Shown: piece after piece, positions 46,473-56,685 of the stretch
Numbering within the stretch: the stretch's first letter is position 1
Layout of the letters: the number at the start of each line of letters is the position of its first letter
Made by a program: the position numbers and the translations under genes
The notes under the pieces: generated by a model
Seen by the model: the letters and a program-made list of their open reading frames with translations, nothing else
Database searches by the model: none
What the model was told of the DNA's origin: nothing
Assembly (NCBI RefSeq): GCF_012272855.1
Contig: NZ_JAAXCQ010000004.1
Location: 186,001 to 250,000 of the forward strand
Direction: 5' to 3'
Length of the DNA stretch: 64,000 bases
Origin: Arenibacter sp. 6A1
GTDB taxonomy: Bacteria; Bacteroidota; Bacteroidia; Flavobacteriales; Flavobacteriaceae

Positions 46473-47132
46473 ATGTTATCAGAAGACTTTTTCAACAACC
46501 CCAAGACGGAATATAAAAGTATAGAACATATTAAAGGTTTAGATACTTTTAAAAGGCAATTAGAAAAGTATTTTTTCTCAGACTTCAATATTCACAATTA
46601 TGGAACGCCCCATAGTGCGGCAAAGTTGGTGATAGAGATTGAATGTAATTTTAGCCTTAGCGAGGCACTTCACCACTTAATGCTTAGAAATAGGAACAGT
46701 GAAGGTACTGCAATAAACAGTAAAGAAATCACTTTTTACTTCTCATGGGTCTTGAAAAAATTAAAACAGGCAAATAACTTTCCTATAGATATTTCGGAAA
46801 TCACCGTATTTTTTGAGGACACTACCTTATTAATTTCAAAAATCTACGACCAAAGTATTCCCGAACAGTTAGACGAAATCTTCAATAAACTTATTGAGCA
46901 CAGCACCTATTACACCAACGGGGGGACCGTTGTTCCTTTTGAAATTTTCATTCCTGTTTTTGAAGACAAAACCGCCTTCGAATACATTTCATCAGAAAAA
47001 ATCAGCTCCAAAACCAGTAAGGATTATTACAAATACTGGGGTATCTATGGGGAAAGAAGCGAGGAATGTGTAGTTTACAATTTAGAGACAAAAAGTATTA
47101 TTATCGGGGACATCAATGTACTTACACCTTAA
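46473..47132 (+). CDS. Cytosolic protein of unknown function
   Basis: 219 residues, no signal peptide or membrane helix. Features include FFNNPKTEYKSIEHIKGLD, SLSEALHHLMLRNRNSEGTA and a C-terminal YYKYWGIYGERSEECVVYNL. I do not recognise the family. It follows the kinase/regulator pair by 193 bases in the same direction, with a TAATTTTG element at 46426 as a possible own promoter. It may be regulated by that pair, but this is only inferred. Confidence 0.65.
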   Translation: MLSEDFFNNPKTEYKSIEHIKGLDTFKRQLEKYFFSDFNIHNYGTPHSAAKLVIEIECNFSLSEALHHLMLRNRNSEGTAINSKEITFYFSWVLKKLKQANNFPIDISEITVFFEDTTLLISKIYDQSIPEQLDEIFNKLIEHSTYYTNGGTVVPFEIFIPVFEDKTAFEYISSEKISSKTSKDYYKYWGIYGERSEECVVYNLETKSIIIGDINVLTP

Positions 47133-47164
47133 ATTAAAAAAAACAAAAGCGTTAGAAAACAAAA

Positions 47165-47196
47165 AAACCAATAGCACTGCTATTGGTTTTTTTATA
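47165..47196. terminator. Two-way terminator between the unknown gene and glyA
   Basis: AAACCAATAGC (47165-47175) and GCTATTGGTTT (47179-47189) form a perfect 11-bp stem around a 3-base loop, with A-runs on the left and T-runs on the right. The two genes converge here. Confidence 0.92.
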
Positions 47197-47213
47197 TCTC
47201 CTTATTAATGCAA

Positions 47214-48488
47214 TTAAGCGTTAAACAAGGCTCTTTCGTTCATTAAGGCATTTACCTTTTCTCTTACTTCGTCTATAAGATTTTCATCCTCAGGATTCAT
47301 AAGCACTTGATCGATAAATTCTACAATAGTAGCCATTTGATCTTCCTTCAAACCTCTAGTGGTAATTGCAGCAGTACCAAAACGTATTCCTGAAGTCACA
47401 AAAGGAGACTTGTCGTCAAACGGAACCATGTTCTTGTTTGCGGTTATATCTGCTTTCACCAATGCTTTTTCTGCATCTTTACCTGTGATGTTCTTATTTC
47501 TAAGATCGATAAGCATCATATGGTTGTCTGTACCTCCAGAGATGATTTTATATCCTTTTGCCACAAAAGCCTGCGCCATTGCTGCCGCATTTTTCTTAAC
47601 CTGTAACATATAGTGCAAGAAATTATCGCTAAGAGCTTCTCCAAAAGCAATTGCCTTAGCAGCAATAATATGCTCTAATGGTCCACCTTGGTTTCCTGGG
47701 AAAACTGCCAAATCCAATAAAGCTGACATTTTTCTAAGACTACCATTATTTAATTTAATTCCAAATGGATTATCAAAATCTTCACCCATTAATATAAGAC
47801 CACCTCTTGGTCCTCTTAAAGTTTTATGGGTTGTAGTGGTAACGATATGACAATGTGGAATAGGATCGTTTAATATTCCTTTTGCTATTAATCCAGCAGG
47901 ATGAGAAATATCTGCCAATAAAATAGCGCCTACACTATCGGCAATTTCCCTAAACCTTTTAAAGTCCATATCCCTTGAATAGGCAGATGCACCTGCTATA
48001 ATTAACTTTGGCTGTTCTTTAGTAGCTATTTCCTGAATTTTATCATAATTCAACAATCCAGTTTCCTCATCGACCCCGTAAAACACAGGATTGTAAAGTC
48101 TCCCTGAAAAATTCACCGGAGATCCATGAGTAAGGTGTCCTCCATGAGAAAGATCAAAACCAAGAATGGTATCTCCAGGCTTTAAACACGCATGGTAAAC
48201 AGAAGCATTTGCCTGTGAACCAGAATGAGGCTGAACATTTGCATAAGCAGCACCAAATAATTCTTTTGCTCTATCAATGGCAAGTTGTTCTATCTCATCT
48301 ACAACTTCACAACCACCATAGTACCGCTTCCCTGGATACCCCTCGGCATATTTGTTGGTCAAAACAGATCCGGCGGCTTCCATTACTTGTTCGCTGGTAA
48401 AGTTTTCTGAAGCTATAAGCTCAATCCCGTTAATCTGGCGTTCCTTTTCCGCCTCTATTAGTTCAAAAATTTGATTGTCGCGTTGCAT
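47214..48488 (-). CDS. glyA: Serine hydroxymethyltransferase
   Basis: 424 residues. Interconverts serine and glycine with tetrahydrofolate, using PLP. The PLP lysine is Lys222 in [44 protein letters not shown] and the C-terminal [18 protein letters not shown] are typical. Length is normal. Divergent from the fumarylacetoacetase gene, with a 12-bp inverted repeat between. Confidence 0.99.
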   Translation of the reverse strand: MQRDNQIFELIEAEKERQINGIELIASENFTSEQVMEAAGSVLTNKYAEGYPGKRYYGGCEVVDEIEQLAIDRAKELFGAAYANVQPHSGSQANASVYHACLKPGDTILGFDLSHGGHLTHGSPVNFSGRLYNPVFYGVDEETGLLNYDKIQEIATKEQPKLIIAGASAYSRDMDFKRFREIADSVGAILLADISHPAGLIAKGILNDPIPHCHIVTTTTHKTLRGPRGGLILMGEDFDNPFGIKLNNGSLRKMSALLDLAVFPGNQGGPLEHIIAAKAIAFGEALSDNFLHYMLQVKKNAAAMAQAFVAKGYKIISGGTDNHMMLIDLRNKNITGKDAEKALVKADITANKNMVPFDDKSPFVTSGIRFGTAAITTRGLKEDQMATIVEFIDQVLMNPEDENLIDEVREKVNALMNERALFNA

Positions 48489-48556
48489 ACTCTAAAAAGA
48501 TTCTATTAATGAGGCGTAAAAATACAAATTACAGAGCGTTAATTGGAAGAAAATAA

Positions 48557-48585
48557 TATATTTGATAAGATAATTATCAAATATA
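48557..48585. promoter_or_regulatory. 12-bp inverted repeat over the promoter of fumarylacetoacetase
   Basis: TATATTTGATAA at 48557-48568 and TTATCAAATATA at 48574-48585 are perfect inverted copies around GATAA. Each arm contains TATATTTG, a match to the TAnnTTTG -7 box, on the strand that faces its gene. Position suits a MarR-type repressor or similar. Confidence 0.65.
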
Positions 48586-48601
48586 ACTAAACAGACCAAA
48601 G

Positions 48602-49891
48602 ATGCCTCTACTCACAAATAGTCCAGAAAAAAAAACTTGGCTCCATGTGCCTGCAAATTCTGACTTCCCGATACAGAATATTCCTTTTGGAGTTTTCTTG
48701 ACCCGGGACGACATTATTACCATAGGTACTAGGATAGGAGATTATGCCATTGACTTAGGCGCACTGCACCAGTTAGGTTATTTTAAAGGTATTCCGTTAA
48801 CAGAGGATATTTTTCTACAAGACACTCTCAACGACTTTATATCTGACGGAAAAAAAACTTGGCGCTTGGTCCGAAACAGAATCAGTGAAATATTTGATAT
48901 CAAAAATGAACAATTAAAGAATAACGAATCGCATAAAAACATTGTTCTTTTTACCTTAGATGAAATAGAAATGCAACTTCCGGTACACATCGGGGATTAC
49001 ACCGACTTTTATTCGAGTAAAGAACACGCCACCAATGTGGGCAAAATGTTCCGGGACCCAGAAAACGCACTTCTCCCCAATTGGCTGCATATTCCTGTAG
49101 GCTATCACGGCAGAAGCTCTTCTATAGTTCCTAGCAACACCCCAATTAGAAGGCCTATGGGACAAACCATGCCCCAAGGAGCCACCCAGCCTGTTTTTGG
49201 ACCTTCCAAAGCAGTTGATTTTGAATTGGAAATGGCTTTTATCACCACCGATGCCAATCTTTTGGGCGAACAAATTTCGGTTGCAGAGGCCGAGAATTAT
49301 ATTTTTGGAATGGTATTGTTTAATGATTGGAGCGCCCGCGATATTCAGAAATGGGAGTACGTACCCTTAGGCCCGTTTTTGGCCAAAAACTTCGCTTCCT
49401 CTATCTCTCCTTGGATCGTTACCCTAGACGCTTTAGAGCCATTTAGAGTAGCTAGTCCTAAACAACATCCAGAACCCCTACCCTATTTGCAGCAAACAGG
49501 AAAAAGAGGTTTCGACATTAATTTAGAAGTTTCCATTACTCCTGAAGGAGCAGCTCCTACCACCGTTTCCAAGTCTAATTTCAAACATATGTATTGGACC
49601 ATGTCCCAACAATTGGCCCACCATACAGTAAACGGATGCAATATAAATAGCGGCGATATGATGGGAAGTGGCACCATTTCCGGTCCTACTCCAGATTCCT
49701 ATGGTTCTATGTTAGAAATTACCTGGGGAGGCAGCAAACCAATAGTGCTTTCCGACGGCAGCAGCAGAACATACATTGAAGATCACGACACCGTTACCTT
49801 TACCGGATATTGCTCTAAAAACGGGAGCCGTATTGGTTTTGGTGAAGTATCAACCAAGCTTTTACCGGTCAATCAAAACAAGAAAAAATAA
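48602..49891 (+). CDS. fahA: Fumarylacetoacetase
   Basis: 429 residues. Cleaves 4-fumarylacetoacetate to fumarate and acetoacetate, the last step of phenylalanine/tyrosine breakdown via homogentisate. Seen: DFYSSKEHATNVGKMFRDP, YHGRSSSIVPSNTPIRRPMG, Mg ligands in FELEMAFITTDANLLGE and FNDWSARDIQKWEYVPLGPFL, and GDMMGSGTISGPTPDSYGSML. Homogentisate dioxygenase and maleylacetoacetate isomerase genes are absent here. An inverted repeat covers its promoter. Confidence 0.97.
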   Translation: MPLLTNSPEKKTWLHVPANSDFPIQNIPFGVFLTRDDIITIGTRIGDYAIDLGALHQLGYFKGIPLTEDIFLQDTLNDFISDGKKTWRLVRNRISEIFDIKNEQLKNNESHKNIVLFTLDEIEMQLPVHIGDYTDFYSSKEHATNVGKMFRDPENALLPNWLHIPVGYHGRSSSIVPSNTPIRRPMGQTMPQGATQPVFGPSKAVDFELEMAFITTDANLLGEQISVAEAENYIFGMVLFNDWSARDIQKWEYVPLGPFLAKNFASSISPWIVTLDALEPFRVASPKQHPEPLPYLQQTGKRGFDINLEVSITPEGAAPTTVSKSNFKHMYWTMSQQLAHHTVNGCNINSGDMMGSGTISGPTPDSYGSMLEITWGGSKPIVLSDGSSRTYIEDHDTVTFTGYCSKNGSRIGFGEVSTKLLPVNQNKKK

Positions 49892-50008
49892 GCGAGAAGG
49901 CCAAAACTATTGCTTATTTATATACTAATATTAATTGTACAGCGTTTTTTCATAAAGTATTTTTGGCACAACCTTTGGTTACGTTTAAAAATATCTAAAA
50001 TGGTCATT

Positions 50009-51196
50009 ATGAAAAAAACTATACTATTATCAATCCTTTTATTGGCTTTCGTTTCCTGTGGCGGGGTTAAAAAAACCCAAGAAGCTCTTAATTTGGGAAA
50101 TTACAGGAACGCTATAGACAATGCTTTAAAGAATCTGGCGGAAAACAAAACCAAAAAAAGCCATCAGCCGTACATTCTACTCTTAGAAGAGGCGTATAAG
50201 AAAAATACGGAAAGAGAACTTCAAGAAATTGCATTTTTAAAAAAAGATGGAAATCCATCCAATTTGGAAAGTATTTTCAATAGCTATCAAAACTTAAAGA
50301 CCATTCAACAAAGAATCAAGCCCTTATTACCACTTAGACTTTACGAAGAGAATAGAAATGCTAAATTTTCATTTAAAAATTATGATGAGGAAATATTAGC
50401 GGCAAAAAGTCAATTCTCAGAGTTTTTATACGCTAGTGCCACCGAGGCTCTCAATACAAGCGCTTCAAAACATGAGTTTAGAAAAGCCTATGAAGATTTT
50501 AAGTATTTAAACGAAATAACCCCGGGCTATAAAGATACTAGGCAAAAAATTGAAGAAGCCTACAACAAGGGCCTAGACTACGTGCAAGTGGTCATGACAA
50601 ACGATTCTGAACAAATTGTACCTGCCAAGCTTGAAAGCGACCTTTTAAATTTCAATACCTATGGCATAAATGATATATGGACTGTTTACCACACCACTCC
50701 TATAAAAGATATTTCTTATGATTATGAAATGCAGCTTGCTTTTCGCGAAATCAATATCAGTCCAGAACAAGTTAGGGAAAAAGAAAGCTCTAAGGAGAAG
50801 CAAGTAATCGATGGCTACAAATATGCCGAAGACGCTCAAGGCAATATATTAAAAGATAGTTTGGGCAATAAAATTAAGATCGATAAGTTTAAAACAGTCA
50901 AATGCAACTTTTATCAATTTACACAGTTTAAAAAAGTACAGGTGGTAGGCAACGTAAGCTTTATAGATTTACACACTCAGCAACAACTTAACTCCTACCC
51001 CCTAGTTAGCGAGTTTGTTTTTGACCATGTCTATGCCAGGTACGACGGTGACAAAAGAGCTTTGGAGAACGAATTGATCGACCTTCTTAAAATTAGCGCT
51101 GTCAGCTTTCCATCAAACGAACAAATGGTCTATGACGCTGGAGAAGACCTAAAACTAAAATTAAAGGGCATTATATCACAACACAGATTTTACTAA
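50009..51196 (+). CDS. Lipoprotein of unknown function
   Basis: 395 residues from the ATG at 50009, chosen since it begins a lipoprotein signal with lipobox FVSC (Cys18); longer frames from 49910 or 50000 hide it. The mature part is helical and TPR-like at first (GNYRNAIDNALKNLAENKTK, HEFRKAYEDFKYLNEITPGY), then beta-rich (VQVVGNVSFIDLHTQQQLNS, SEFVFDHVYARYDGDKRAL). No enzyme motif. Likely on the outer membrane or in the periplasm. Followed by a 13-bp hairpin terminator. Confidence 0.75.
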   Translation: MKKTILLSILLLAFVSCGGVKKTQEALNLGNYRNAIDNALKNLAENKTKKSHQPYILLLEEAYKKNTERELQEIAFLKKDGNPSNLESIFNSYQNLKTIQQRIKPLLPLRLYEENRNAKFSFKNYDEEILAAKSQFSEFLYASATEALNTSASKHEFRKAYEDFKYLNEITPGYKDTRQKIEEAYNKGLDYVQVVMTNDSEQIVPAKLESDLLNFNTYGINDIWTVYHTTPIKDISYDYEMQLAFREINISPEQVREKESSKEKQVIDGYKYAEDAQGNILKDSLGNKIKIDKFKTVKCNFYQFTQFKKVQVVGNVSFIDLHTQQQLNSYPLVSEFVFDHVYARYDGDKRALENELIDLLKISAVSFPSNEQMVYDAGEDLKLKLKGIISQHRFY

Positions 51197-51209
51197 AAAA
51201 ACACCTTTC

Positions 51210-51249
51210 TATGAGGTATGGAGCATAAGATTCCATACCTCATAATTTT
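51210..51249 (+). terminator. Terminator after the lipoprotein gene
   Basis: TATGAGGTATGGA (51210-51222) and TCCATACCTCATA (51232-51244) form a perfect 13-bp stem with a 9-base loop, followed by ATTTTTGG. Confidence 0.87.
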
Positions 51250-51363
51250 TGGCTTCCTTTTCCTTATTCCCTACCTACATTTACTTTCTTAGGCAATAAA
51301 ATTGCATGTTGAACACCTTTTTTATTTGGTTTTAGCATTTCCTTTAAAAACGAACACACTCCC

Positions 51364-51759
51364 TTATATATACTTTTGTAAGGACAGCTGTGAAATTGCA
51401 CCGTGCGATTCATGAGCTACTACCACTTCATTTCTTATAATCAACAATTGGGGAGATTCGTGGGTAATTTGGAATTTATACCCCACTTCATTGGACACTT
51501 CCCTAAAACGCAGCAGATCTAAATAGTACAGATCTACACTATTTTCGGGCATATCATAAGCTTCCTTAAATCGTTTCATAACCATACTACTAATACCGCA
51601 GGTCGTAGAATGTTTAAATATCACCTGCGTTTTTTGCACTGATTTTTCTTTAATTTCATCTAACTGCTCCAAAGATGTCAGAGGTATCCAAGGTAGCTCT
51701 TTTTCGTCTCTTTTCTCCTGAATATTTTTATTCCCAAATAAATTATTAAACAATCCCAT
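51364..51759 (-). CDS. ytxJ: Bacillithiol system redox protein YtxJ
   Basis: 131 residues. Monothiol bacilliredoxin-like protein: FKHSTTCGISSMVMKRFKEA holds the single active Cys54; the cis-Pro lies in THESPQLLII. The family acts with bacillithiol to remove mixed disulfides. Its presence suggests that the host makes bacillithiol; the biosynthesis genes bshABC are not in the window. Single gene on the minus strand, divergent from clpB with 169 bases between. Confidence 0.88.
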   Translation of the reverse strand: MGLFNNLFGNKNIQEKRDEKELPWIPLTSLEQLDEIKEKSVQKTQVIFKHSTTCGISSMVMKRFKEAYDMPENSVDLYYLDLLRFREVSNEVGYKFQITHESPQLLIIRNEVVVAHESHGAISQLSLQKYI

Positions 51760-51841
51760 TTCGTAACTTTATATTTATGTTGTTCAGCTTCTAAACCACC
51801 TACATTACTGACTTTATGTCTTGTATTGCAGGGAATTATCC

Positions 51842-51852
51842 GACATTTTGTC
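51842..51852. promoter_or_regulatory. Candidate heat-shock operator upstream of clpB
   Basis: GACA-TTT-TGTC, a perfect palindrome centred 82 bases before the clpB start; same core as upstream of dnaK (18877). CTTACC-N9-GGTAAG, another inverted repeat, follows at 51852-51872. Confidence 0.5.
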
Positions 51853-51928
51853 TTACCCTCTCCATTGGTAAGGTTGTTGCCATTAACATTTCAAAAATAG
51901 TCAATAACATTATAAAAAATACCACTAT

Positions 51929-54532
51929 ATGAACTTTAACAACTTTACCATAAAATCGCAGGAGGCAGTGCAACAGGCACAACAGATTGCCCAAGGCCTA
52001 GGACATCAGCAAATAGAAAACGAACATATTTTTAAGGCTATTTCTGAAGTCGAAGAAAATGTATTGCCATTTATACTTAAAAAATTAAATGTAAACACAG
52101 CCCTACTACAACAAATTTTATCCAAAGAGTTAGAAAGCTTCCCAAAAGTCTCTGGTGGAGAAATCATATTTTCTAGAGAAGCAGGAAAAACACTCAATGA
52201 AGCTAGTATTATAGCCAAAAAGATGGAGGACGAATACGTTTCGATTGAGCATCTTTTATTGGCAATTTTTAAGTCTAAAAGCAAGATTTCCCATATCCTC
52301 AAAGATCAAGGAGCCACGGAAAAGGACTTTAAGGCCGCAATTACTGAATTGCGAAAAGGGGGAAAAGTAACCTCTCAAAGTGCTGAAGACACCTATAATT
52401 CCTTAAACAAATACGCCAGGAATTTAAATGAACTAGCCGATTCGGGAAAGCTGGATCCTGTCATTGGAAGGGACGAAGAAATCAGAAGAGTATTACAGAT
52501 TTTATCACGTAGGACCAAAAACAACCCGATGTTGGTTGGGGAACCAGGGGTCGGGAAAACCGCCATTGCAGAAGGATTGGCCCATAGAATTGTTCAGGGC
52601 GATATTCCCGAAAACCTTAAAGAAAAGATCATCTACTCTTTAGACATGGGAGCTTTAATTGCCGGAGCCAAATATAAGGGAGAGTTTGAAGAGCGTTTAA
52701 AGGCAGTTATCAAGGAAGTGACCACTTCGGATGGAAACATAGTCTTATTTATAGATGAAATTCACACCCTTGTCGGTGCCGGAGGCGGACAAGGCGCCAT
52801 GGATGCCGCCAACATCCTTAAACCAGCTTTGGCCCGTGGAGAGCTGCGCGCCATTGGAGCTACTACCCTAGACGAATACCAAAAGTATTTTGAGAAGGAC
52901 AAAGCCCTAGAACGCAGGTTCCAAAAGGTTGTCGTTGACGAACCAGATACCGAAAGCGCCATTACTATTCTAAGGGGTATAAAAGAGAAATATGAAGCGC
53001 ATCATAAGGTAAGAATTAAAGATGACGCGGTAATTGCAGCCGTCGAACTCTCGCAACGGTACATTACCAATAGGTTTTTACCAGATAAGGCCATTGACCT
53101 TATGGACGAGGCCGCGGCAAAACTACGTATGGAAATAAACTCCAAGCCCGAAGAATTGGATGTTTTGGACAGAAAGGTAATGCAGCTCGAAATTGAGATT
53201 GCAGCAATTAAACGAGAAAATGACACCTCAAAATTAAAGGTATTAAACGAAGATCTTGCCAATGTCAAAGAACAGCGTAATGAGATTTTTGCCAAATGGG
53301 AAAGCGAAAAAACAGTTGTCGATGATATCCAAAAAACTAAAAATGACATTGAAAACTTCAAGTTAGAGGCCGAACGTGCCGAACGTAATGGCGATTACGG
53401 CAAGGTTGCCGAAATCCGGTATGGAAAAATAAAAGAGGCACAGGAAAAATTAGAAAAACTACAGTCCGACTTAGACGTTCAACAACAAGGAGAAACCCTT
53501 ATTAAAGAAGAAGTTACCCACGAAGATATTGCCGAAGTAGTGGCTAAGTGGACAGGCATACCGGTTACTAAAATGTTGCAAAGCGAACGTGAAAAACTTT
53601 TACATCTAGAAGATGTACTCCACAAGAGAGTAGTAGGACAAGAAGAGGCGATACAAGCCGTTTCTAACGCCATAAGGCGAAGCAGAGCAGGTTTACAAGA
53701 CAGTAACCGCCCCATTGGTTCTTTCTTGTTTTTAGGTACTACAGGTGTAGGAAAAACGGAATTGGCTAAAACCTTGGCCGCCTACCTCTTTGACGATGAA
53801 AATGCGATGACCCGAATTGATATGAGCGAATACCAAGAACGTCATTCTGTAAGTAGACTGGTAGGAGCACCTCCAGGATACGTAGGCTATGACGAAGGGG
53901 GACAATTAACGGAAGCTGTTCGAAGAAGACCTTATTCCGTAGTACTTTTAGACGAAATAGAAAAGGCTCATCCAGACACTTTTAACGTGCTACTACAAGT
54001 ATTGGACGAAGGCCGACTGACCGATAACAAAGGCAGGGTAGCCGATTTTAAAAATACCATTATTGTAATGACCAGTAATATGGGAAGCCATATTATTCAA
54101 GAAAAATTCGAAGCCACCGAGGACACTTTTAGTGCCGCAGAAACAGCAAAGGTAGAAGTAATGGGCTTGCTAAGGAAAACTATACGACCCGAATTCTTAA
54201 ACAGAATAGACGATATTATAATGTTTACCCCTCTAAGCAAAGAACATATCAGGGAGATAGTACTGCTACAATTAGAGCATCTTAAAAAATTGGTAGCCAA
54301 ACAACAAATCAATATTAATGTTACCGATGAGGCTATAGATTATTTGGCAGATAAAGGATATGAACCGCAATATGGCGCACGCCCAATTAAAAGAGTCATC
54401 CAAAAAGAAGTCTTGAACAATATTTCTAAAGAACTTCTCGGTGGAAAAATCCATGCCGGTAGTGGCATCTTAATTGATTCCTTTAATGACCAATTGGTAT
54501 TTAGAAACGACACAACAGTAACAAAGCAATAA
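51929..54532 (+). CDS. clpB: ATP-dependent disaggregase ClpB
   Basis: 867 residues. Frees aggregated proteins together with DnaK. Domains: Clp N-repeat (~1-145), NBD1 with Walker A GEPGVGKT near 205 and Walker [16 protein letters not shown], the coiled-coil M domain (~400-530) that marks ClpB rather than ClpC, NBD2 with GTTGVGKT near 603 and [13 protein letters not shown], and a C-terminal domain. Start ATG has no rival. Own promoter region with the GACA-N3-TGTC palindrome, and a strong terminator after it. Confidence 0.99.
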   Translation: MNFNNFTIKSQEAVQQAQQIAQGLGHQQIENEHIFKAISEVEENVLPFILKKLNVNTALLQQILSKELESFPKVSGGEIIFSREAGKTLNEASIIAKKMEDEYVSIEHLLLAIFKSKSKISHILKDQGATEKDFKAAITELRKGGKVTSQSAEDTYNSLNKYARNLNELADSGKLDPVIGRDEEIRRVLQILSRRTKNNPMLVGEPGVGKTAIAEGLAHRIVQGDIPENLKEKIIYSLDMGALIAGAKYKGEFEERLKAVIKEVTTSDGNIVLFIDEIHTLVGAGGGQGAMDAANILKPALARGELRAIGATTLDEYQKYFEKDKALERRFQKVVVDEPDTESAITILRGIKEKYEAHHKVRIKDDAVIAAVELSQRYITNRFLPDKAIDLMDEAAAKLRMEINSKPEELDVLDRKVMQLEIEIAAIKRENDTSKLKVLNEDLANVKEQRNEIFAKWESEKTVVDDIQKTKNDIENFKLEAERAERNGDYGKVAEIRYGKIKEAQEKLEKLQSDLDVQQQGETLIKEEVTHEDIAEVVAKWTGIPVTKMLQSEREKLLHLEDVLHKRVVGQEEAIQAVSNAIRRSRAGLQDSNRPIGSFLFLGTTGVGKTELAKTLAAYLFDDENAMTRIDMSEYQERHSVSRLVGAPPGYVGYDEGGQLTEAVRRRPYSVVLLDEIEKAHPDTFNVLLQVLDEGRLTDNKGRVADFKNTIIVMTSNMGSHIIQEKFEATEDTFSAAETAKVEVMGLLRKTIRPEFLNRIDDIIMFTPLSKEHIREIVLLQLEHLKKLVAKQQININVTDEAIDYLADKGYEPQYGARPIKRVIQKEVLNNISKELLGGKIHAGSGILIDSFNDQLVFRNDTTVTKQ

Positions 54533-54541
54533 CAGCATCCC

Positions 54542-54581
54542 CAAAAAGGACGTTCTTTTTATCGAGAACGTCCTTTTTTTT
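54542..54581 (+). terminator. Terminator after clpB
   Basis: AAAAAGGACGTTCT and AGAACGTCCTTTTT form a perfect stem with an 8-base loop, and eight T follow. Confidence 0.94.
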
Positions 54582-54638
54582 GCTATTTTTAAATACCATA
54601 CAGTATAAAAATCTATATTAGCATAAAACTGTAAGTAT

Positions 54639-55235
54639 ATGTCTACTAAAGCAGAAAGAACAACCGCCTATATTATAGAAACCGTAGCACCTATTTTTAA
54701 TAGACTTGGTTATATTGGCACCAGCATGAGTGACCTTACTGAAGCCACAGGCCTTACAAAAGGAGCCATTTACGGGAATTTTGAAAACAAAGATTCTTTG
54801 GCCCTTGCCGCCTTTGAATACAATAGCAAAAAGCTACTTCGAGAGATTGATGAGAAATTAAATACTAGTGGCACTTCAATCCAAAAATTATTTGTGCTCA
54901 CCAATTTTTATCGTCACTACGATGTTTTTATTGAAGACCTGGGAGGATGCCCCATTCTGAATGTTGGCATAGATGCCAACCATAATAATTCCCAATTATT
55001 AGCAGCAACCAAGGAGACCATTAAAACAATAGAGGGTAAAATTGCCTTGGTCCTAGAAAACGGGGTCAACAGCAGTGAATTGAAATTACCGGTTACCCCG
55101 CTTCAATTTTCCAAGCAATTATACACCATGATACAGGGAGCTGTTGCCATGGCTACAATCACAGGAGATAGAAAATATTTATTAAATACGCTAGCTTATT
55201 TAGATCAGTTGATCATAAAAGAGATTAAAATGTAG
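54639..55235 (+). CDS. TetR/AcrR-family regulator
   Basis: 198 residues. The N-terminal TetR helix-turn-helix is seen in TAYIIETVAPIFNRLGYIGT, MSDLTEATGLTKGAIYGNF and ENKDSLALAAFEY. The helical C-terminal domain (CPILNVGIDANHNN) fits the TetR_C_6-like group and would bind a small ligand. No transporter or enzyme gene lies beside it, so the target is unknown. Imperfect ACAGT/ACTGT copies flank the region before the start and may be its own operator. Confidence 0.9.
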   Translation: MSTKAERTTAYIIETVAPIFNRLGYIGTSMSDLTEATGLTKGAIYGNFENKDSLALAAFEYNSKKLLREIDEKLNTSGTSIQKLFVLTNFYRHYDVFIEDLGGCPILNVGIDANHNNSQLLAATKETIKTIEGKIALVLENGVNSSELKLPVTPLQFSKQLYTMIQGAVAMATITGDRKYLLNTLAYLDQLIIKEIKM

Positions 55236-55259
55236 TAGTTTTATTTAGGCTCCTTCATT

Positions 55260-55376
55260 CTAAAAACCGAAGGTTTTTTGTGTGCCTGGCATAAAAATGT
55301 TCTCTCTGACTTGTTCTACCTTAGCTGAAACTAGAGAATTGTCCAAATAAACATGGTGATCATAATTGATGGCCCT
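55260..55376 (-). pseudogene. Possible C-terminal gene remnant
   Basis: On the minus strand a ~38-codon stretch reads AINYDHHVYLDNSLVSAKV and EQVRENIFMPGTQKTFGF before a TAG at 55260. A TAA closes it upstream and it has no start. It looks protein-like and not random, perhaps the end of an outer-membrane protein, but I cannot name the family. Confidence 0.3.
55262..55279 (+). terminator. Short hairpin after the TetR gene
   Basis: AAAAACC and GGTTTTT around GAA, 27 bases past the stop, then TG. Short and AT-heavy, so moderate support. Confidence 0.5.
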
Positions 55377-55687
55377 TTAAAAGGATTTTCGGGCTATTAT
55401 TTTGGTTTTGACTTTTAGCCATAAACGAACTAATACTCAAAACCAAACTATTAAACCCTCTTATGAAGTAATCCCTTTATAATAAATACTTAGAAATAAC
55501 TGCTTATCATGTGTCTTTTTCATTGCTTACACGTATTGCATTTTTCATATTTCTTAAGCGAGGCCCTTTGTCCTTCTAATTAATTATCCGAAATACCCCT
55601 TCTACAACTACCTGACTCTTTGTTAGTCATTAATAATCAAGTTTTTACATTTTTGGAATTTATTTTCAACTATAAAAGCACCATTTC
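55377..55687. other. Non-coding gap before the PorP/SprF gene
   Basis: About 310 bases of AT-rich sequence; no coding frame or RNA gene was recognised. Confidence 0.4.
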
Positions 55688-56590
55688 CTACTGTCCAAAC
55701 CCAAAAGCTGTAACAATCTCAAAACTAGGATCCTTACCCTTCAAGCGACTATCGACACCAAATTCTACCAAAGCACCCACAAAAAATCGTTTACGAAACA
55801 CCCCACCTACACCTCCAGAAACCCCATAAAAACTATTATATCCGCCTTGTAGCCAAAATTTTTCGGACCTCAATAAAATTTTAAGTCCTATTTGAGAATC
55901 ATCATTTGGTGTGGTTTTCAGGTATACCATGGGCTCAAGAAAGGTTTCATTTCTCATAAAAACAGAAAGTGGTATTTGATAACTGGCTACTCCTAAATAT
56001 ATTCTTTCTTCTTTTCTAGTATGTACCTCCCGATCTGAAAAATTATAATCAATTATATTTTCAGATGTAAGACCTATACTCAAACCAGCCATGGTAAACA
56101 TTACTCCTGGGGAAAACTGCACTATAAAATCATCCGATGTTCTTAACTGAGGTAAAGAGATATCTGGATTGGGAGGAAACAAATGGTCGGCAAATGCACT
56201 TTTATATCCCATTACATTCATTCCGATCGCCAATTCTATCTTGGCGGCCAATTTAAAAGAGAAGGCATAATTAAACATCCCCCCCGTATTTAAAAACACC
56301 CCAGTATTGTGCTGAAGCAAACCTACACCAATTGCCGAATTAGTGGTTAACTGTCTAGTATAATTCAAATAAAAAGTAGTTGGATTACCATCAATATACT
56401 GCCATTGGTAACGGGACCAATACGCAATAGTATTACGATTTTGGCTGTTCAATGACTGCGACGGATGGAGGAGACTGGAATTAAATAAAGATAAATTATG
56501 ATGCCGTAAGTCTTGGGGCAATTCCACTACTTGTGCATACGACACTACTGTCATCAACAAAAAAGAATATAAAATACACTTTTTCAACAT
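55688..56590 (-). CDS. PorP/SprF-family outer-membrane protein
   Basis: 300 residues from the ATG at 56590. Signal peptide ends near SYAQ. The mature protein is a beta-barrel of the PorP/SprF family (type IX secretion/gliding): HHNLSLFNSSLLHPSQS, SAIGVGLLQHNTGVFLNTGG, FIVQFSPGVMFTMAGLSIGL, PNDDSQIGLKILLRSEKFWL and a final EIVTAFGFGQ. Members sit in the outer membrane and help to secrete or anchor a partner; that partner gene, often large and adjacent, is not seen here. Confidence 0.87.
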   Translation of the reverse strand: MLKKCILYSFLLMTVVSYAQVVELPQDLRHHNLSLFNSSLLHPSQSLNSQNRNTIAYWSRYQWQYIDGNPTTFYLNYTRQLTTNSAIGVGLLQHNTGVFLNTGGMFNYAFSFKLAAKIELAIGMNVMGYKSAFADHLFPPNPDISLPQLRTSDDFIVQFSPGVMFTMAGLSIGLTSENIIDYNFSDREVHTRKEERIYLGVASYQIPLSVFMRNETFLEPMVYLKTTPNDDSQIGLKILLRSEKFWLQGGYNSFYGVSGGVGGVFRKRFFVGALVEFGVDSRLKGKDPSFEIVTAFGFGQ

Positions 56591-56685
56591 ATACAAAAGA
56601 ACAAAAAGGATGTGTAAGGAATACTATTTTAGTGTATTTTTAGTTAAAATTATATAATCTTAGGACAGAACGAACATCCTTTACA

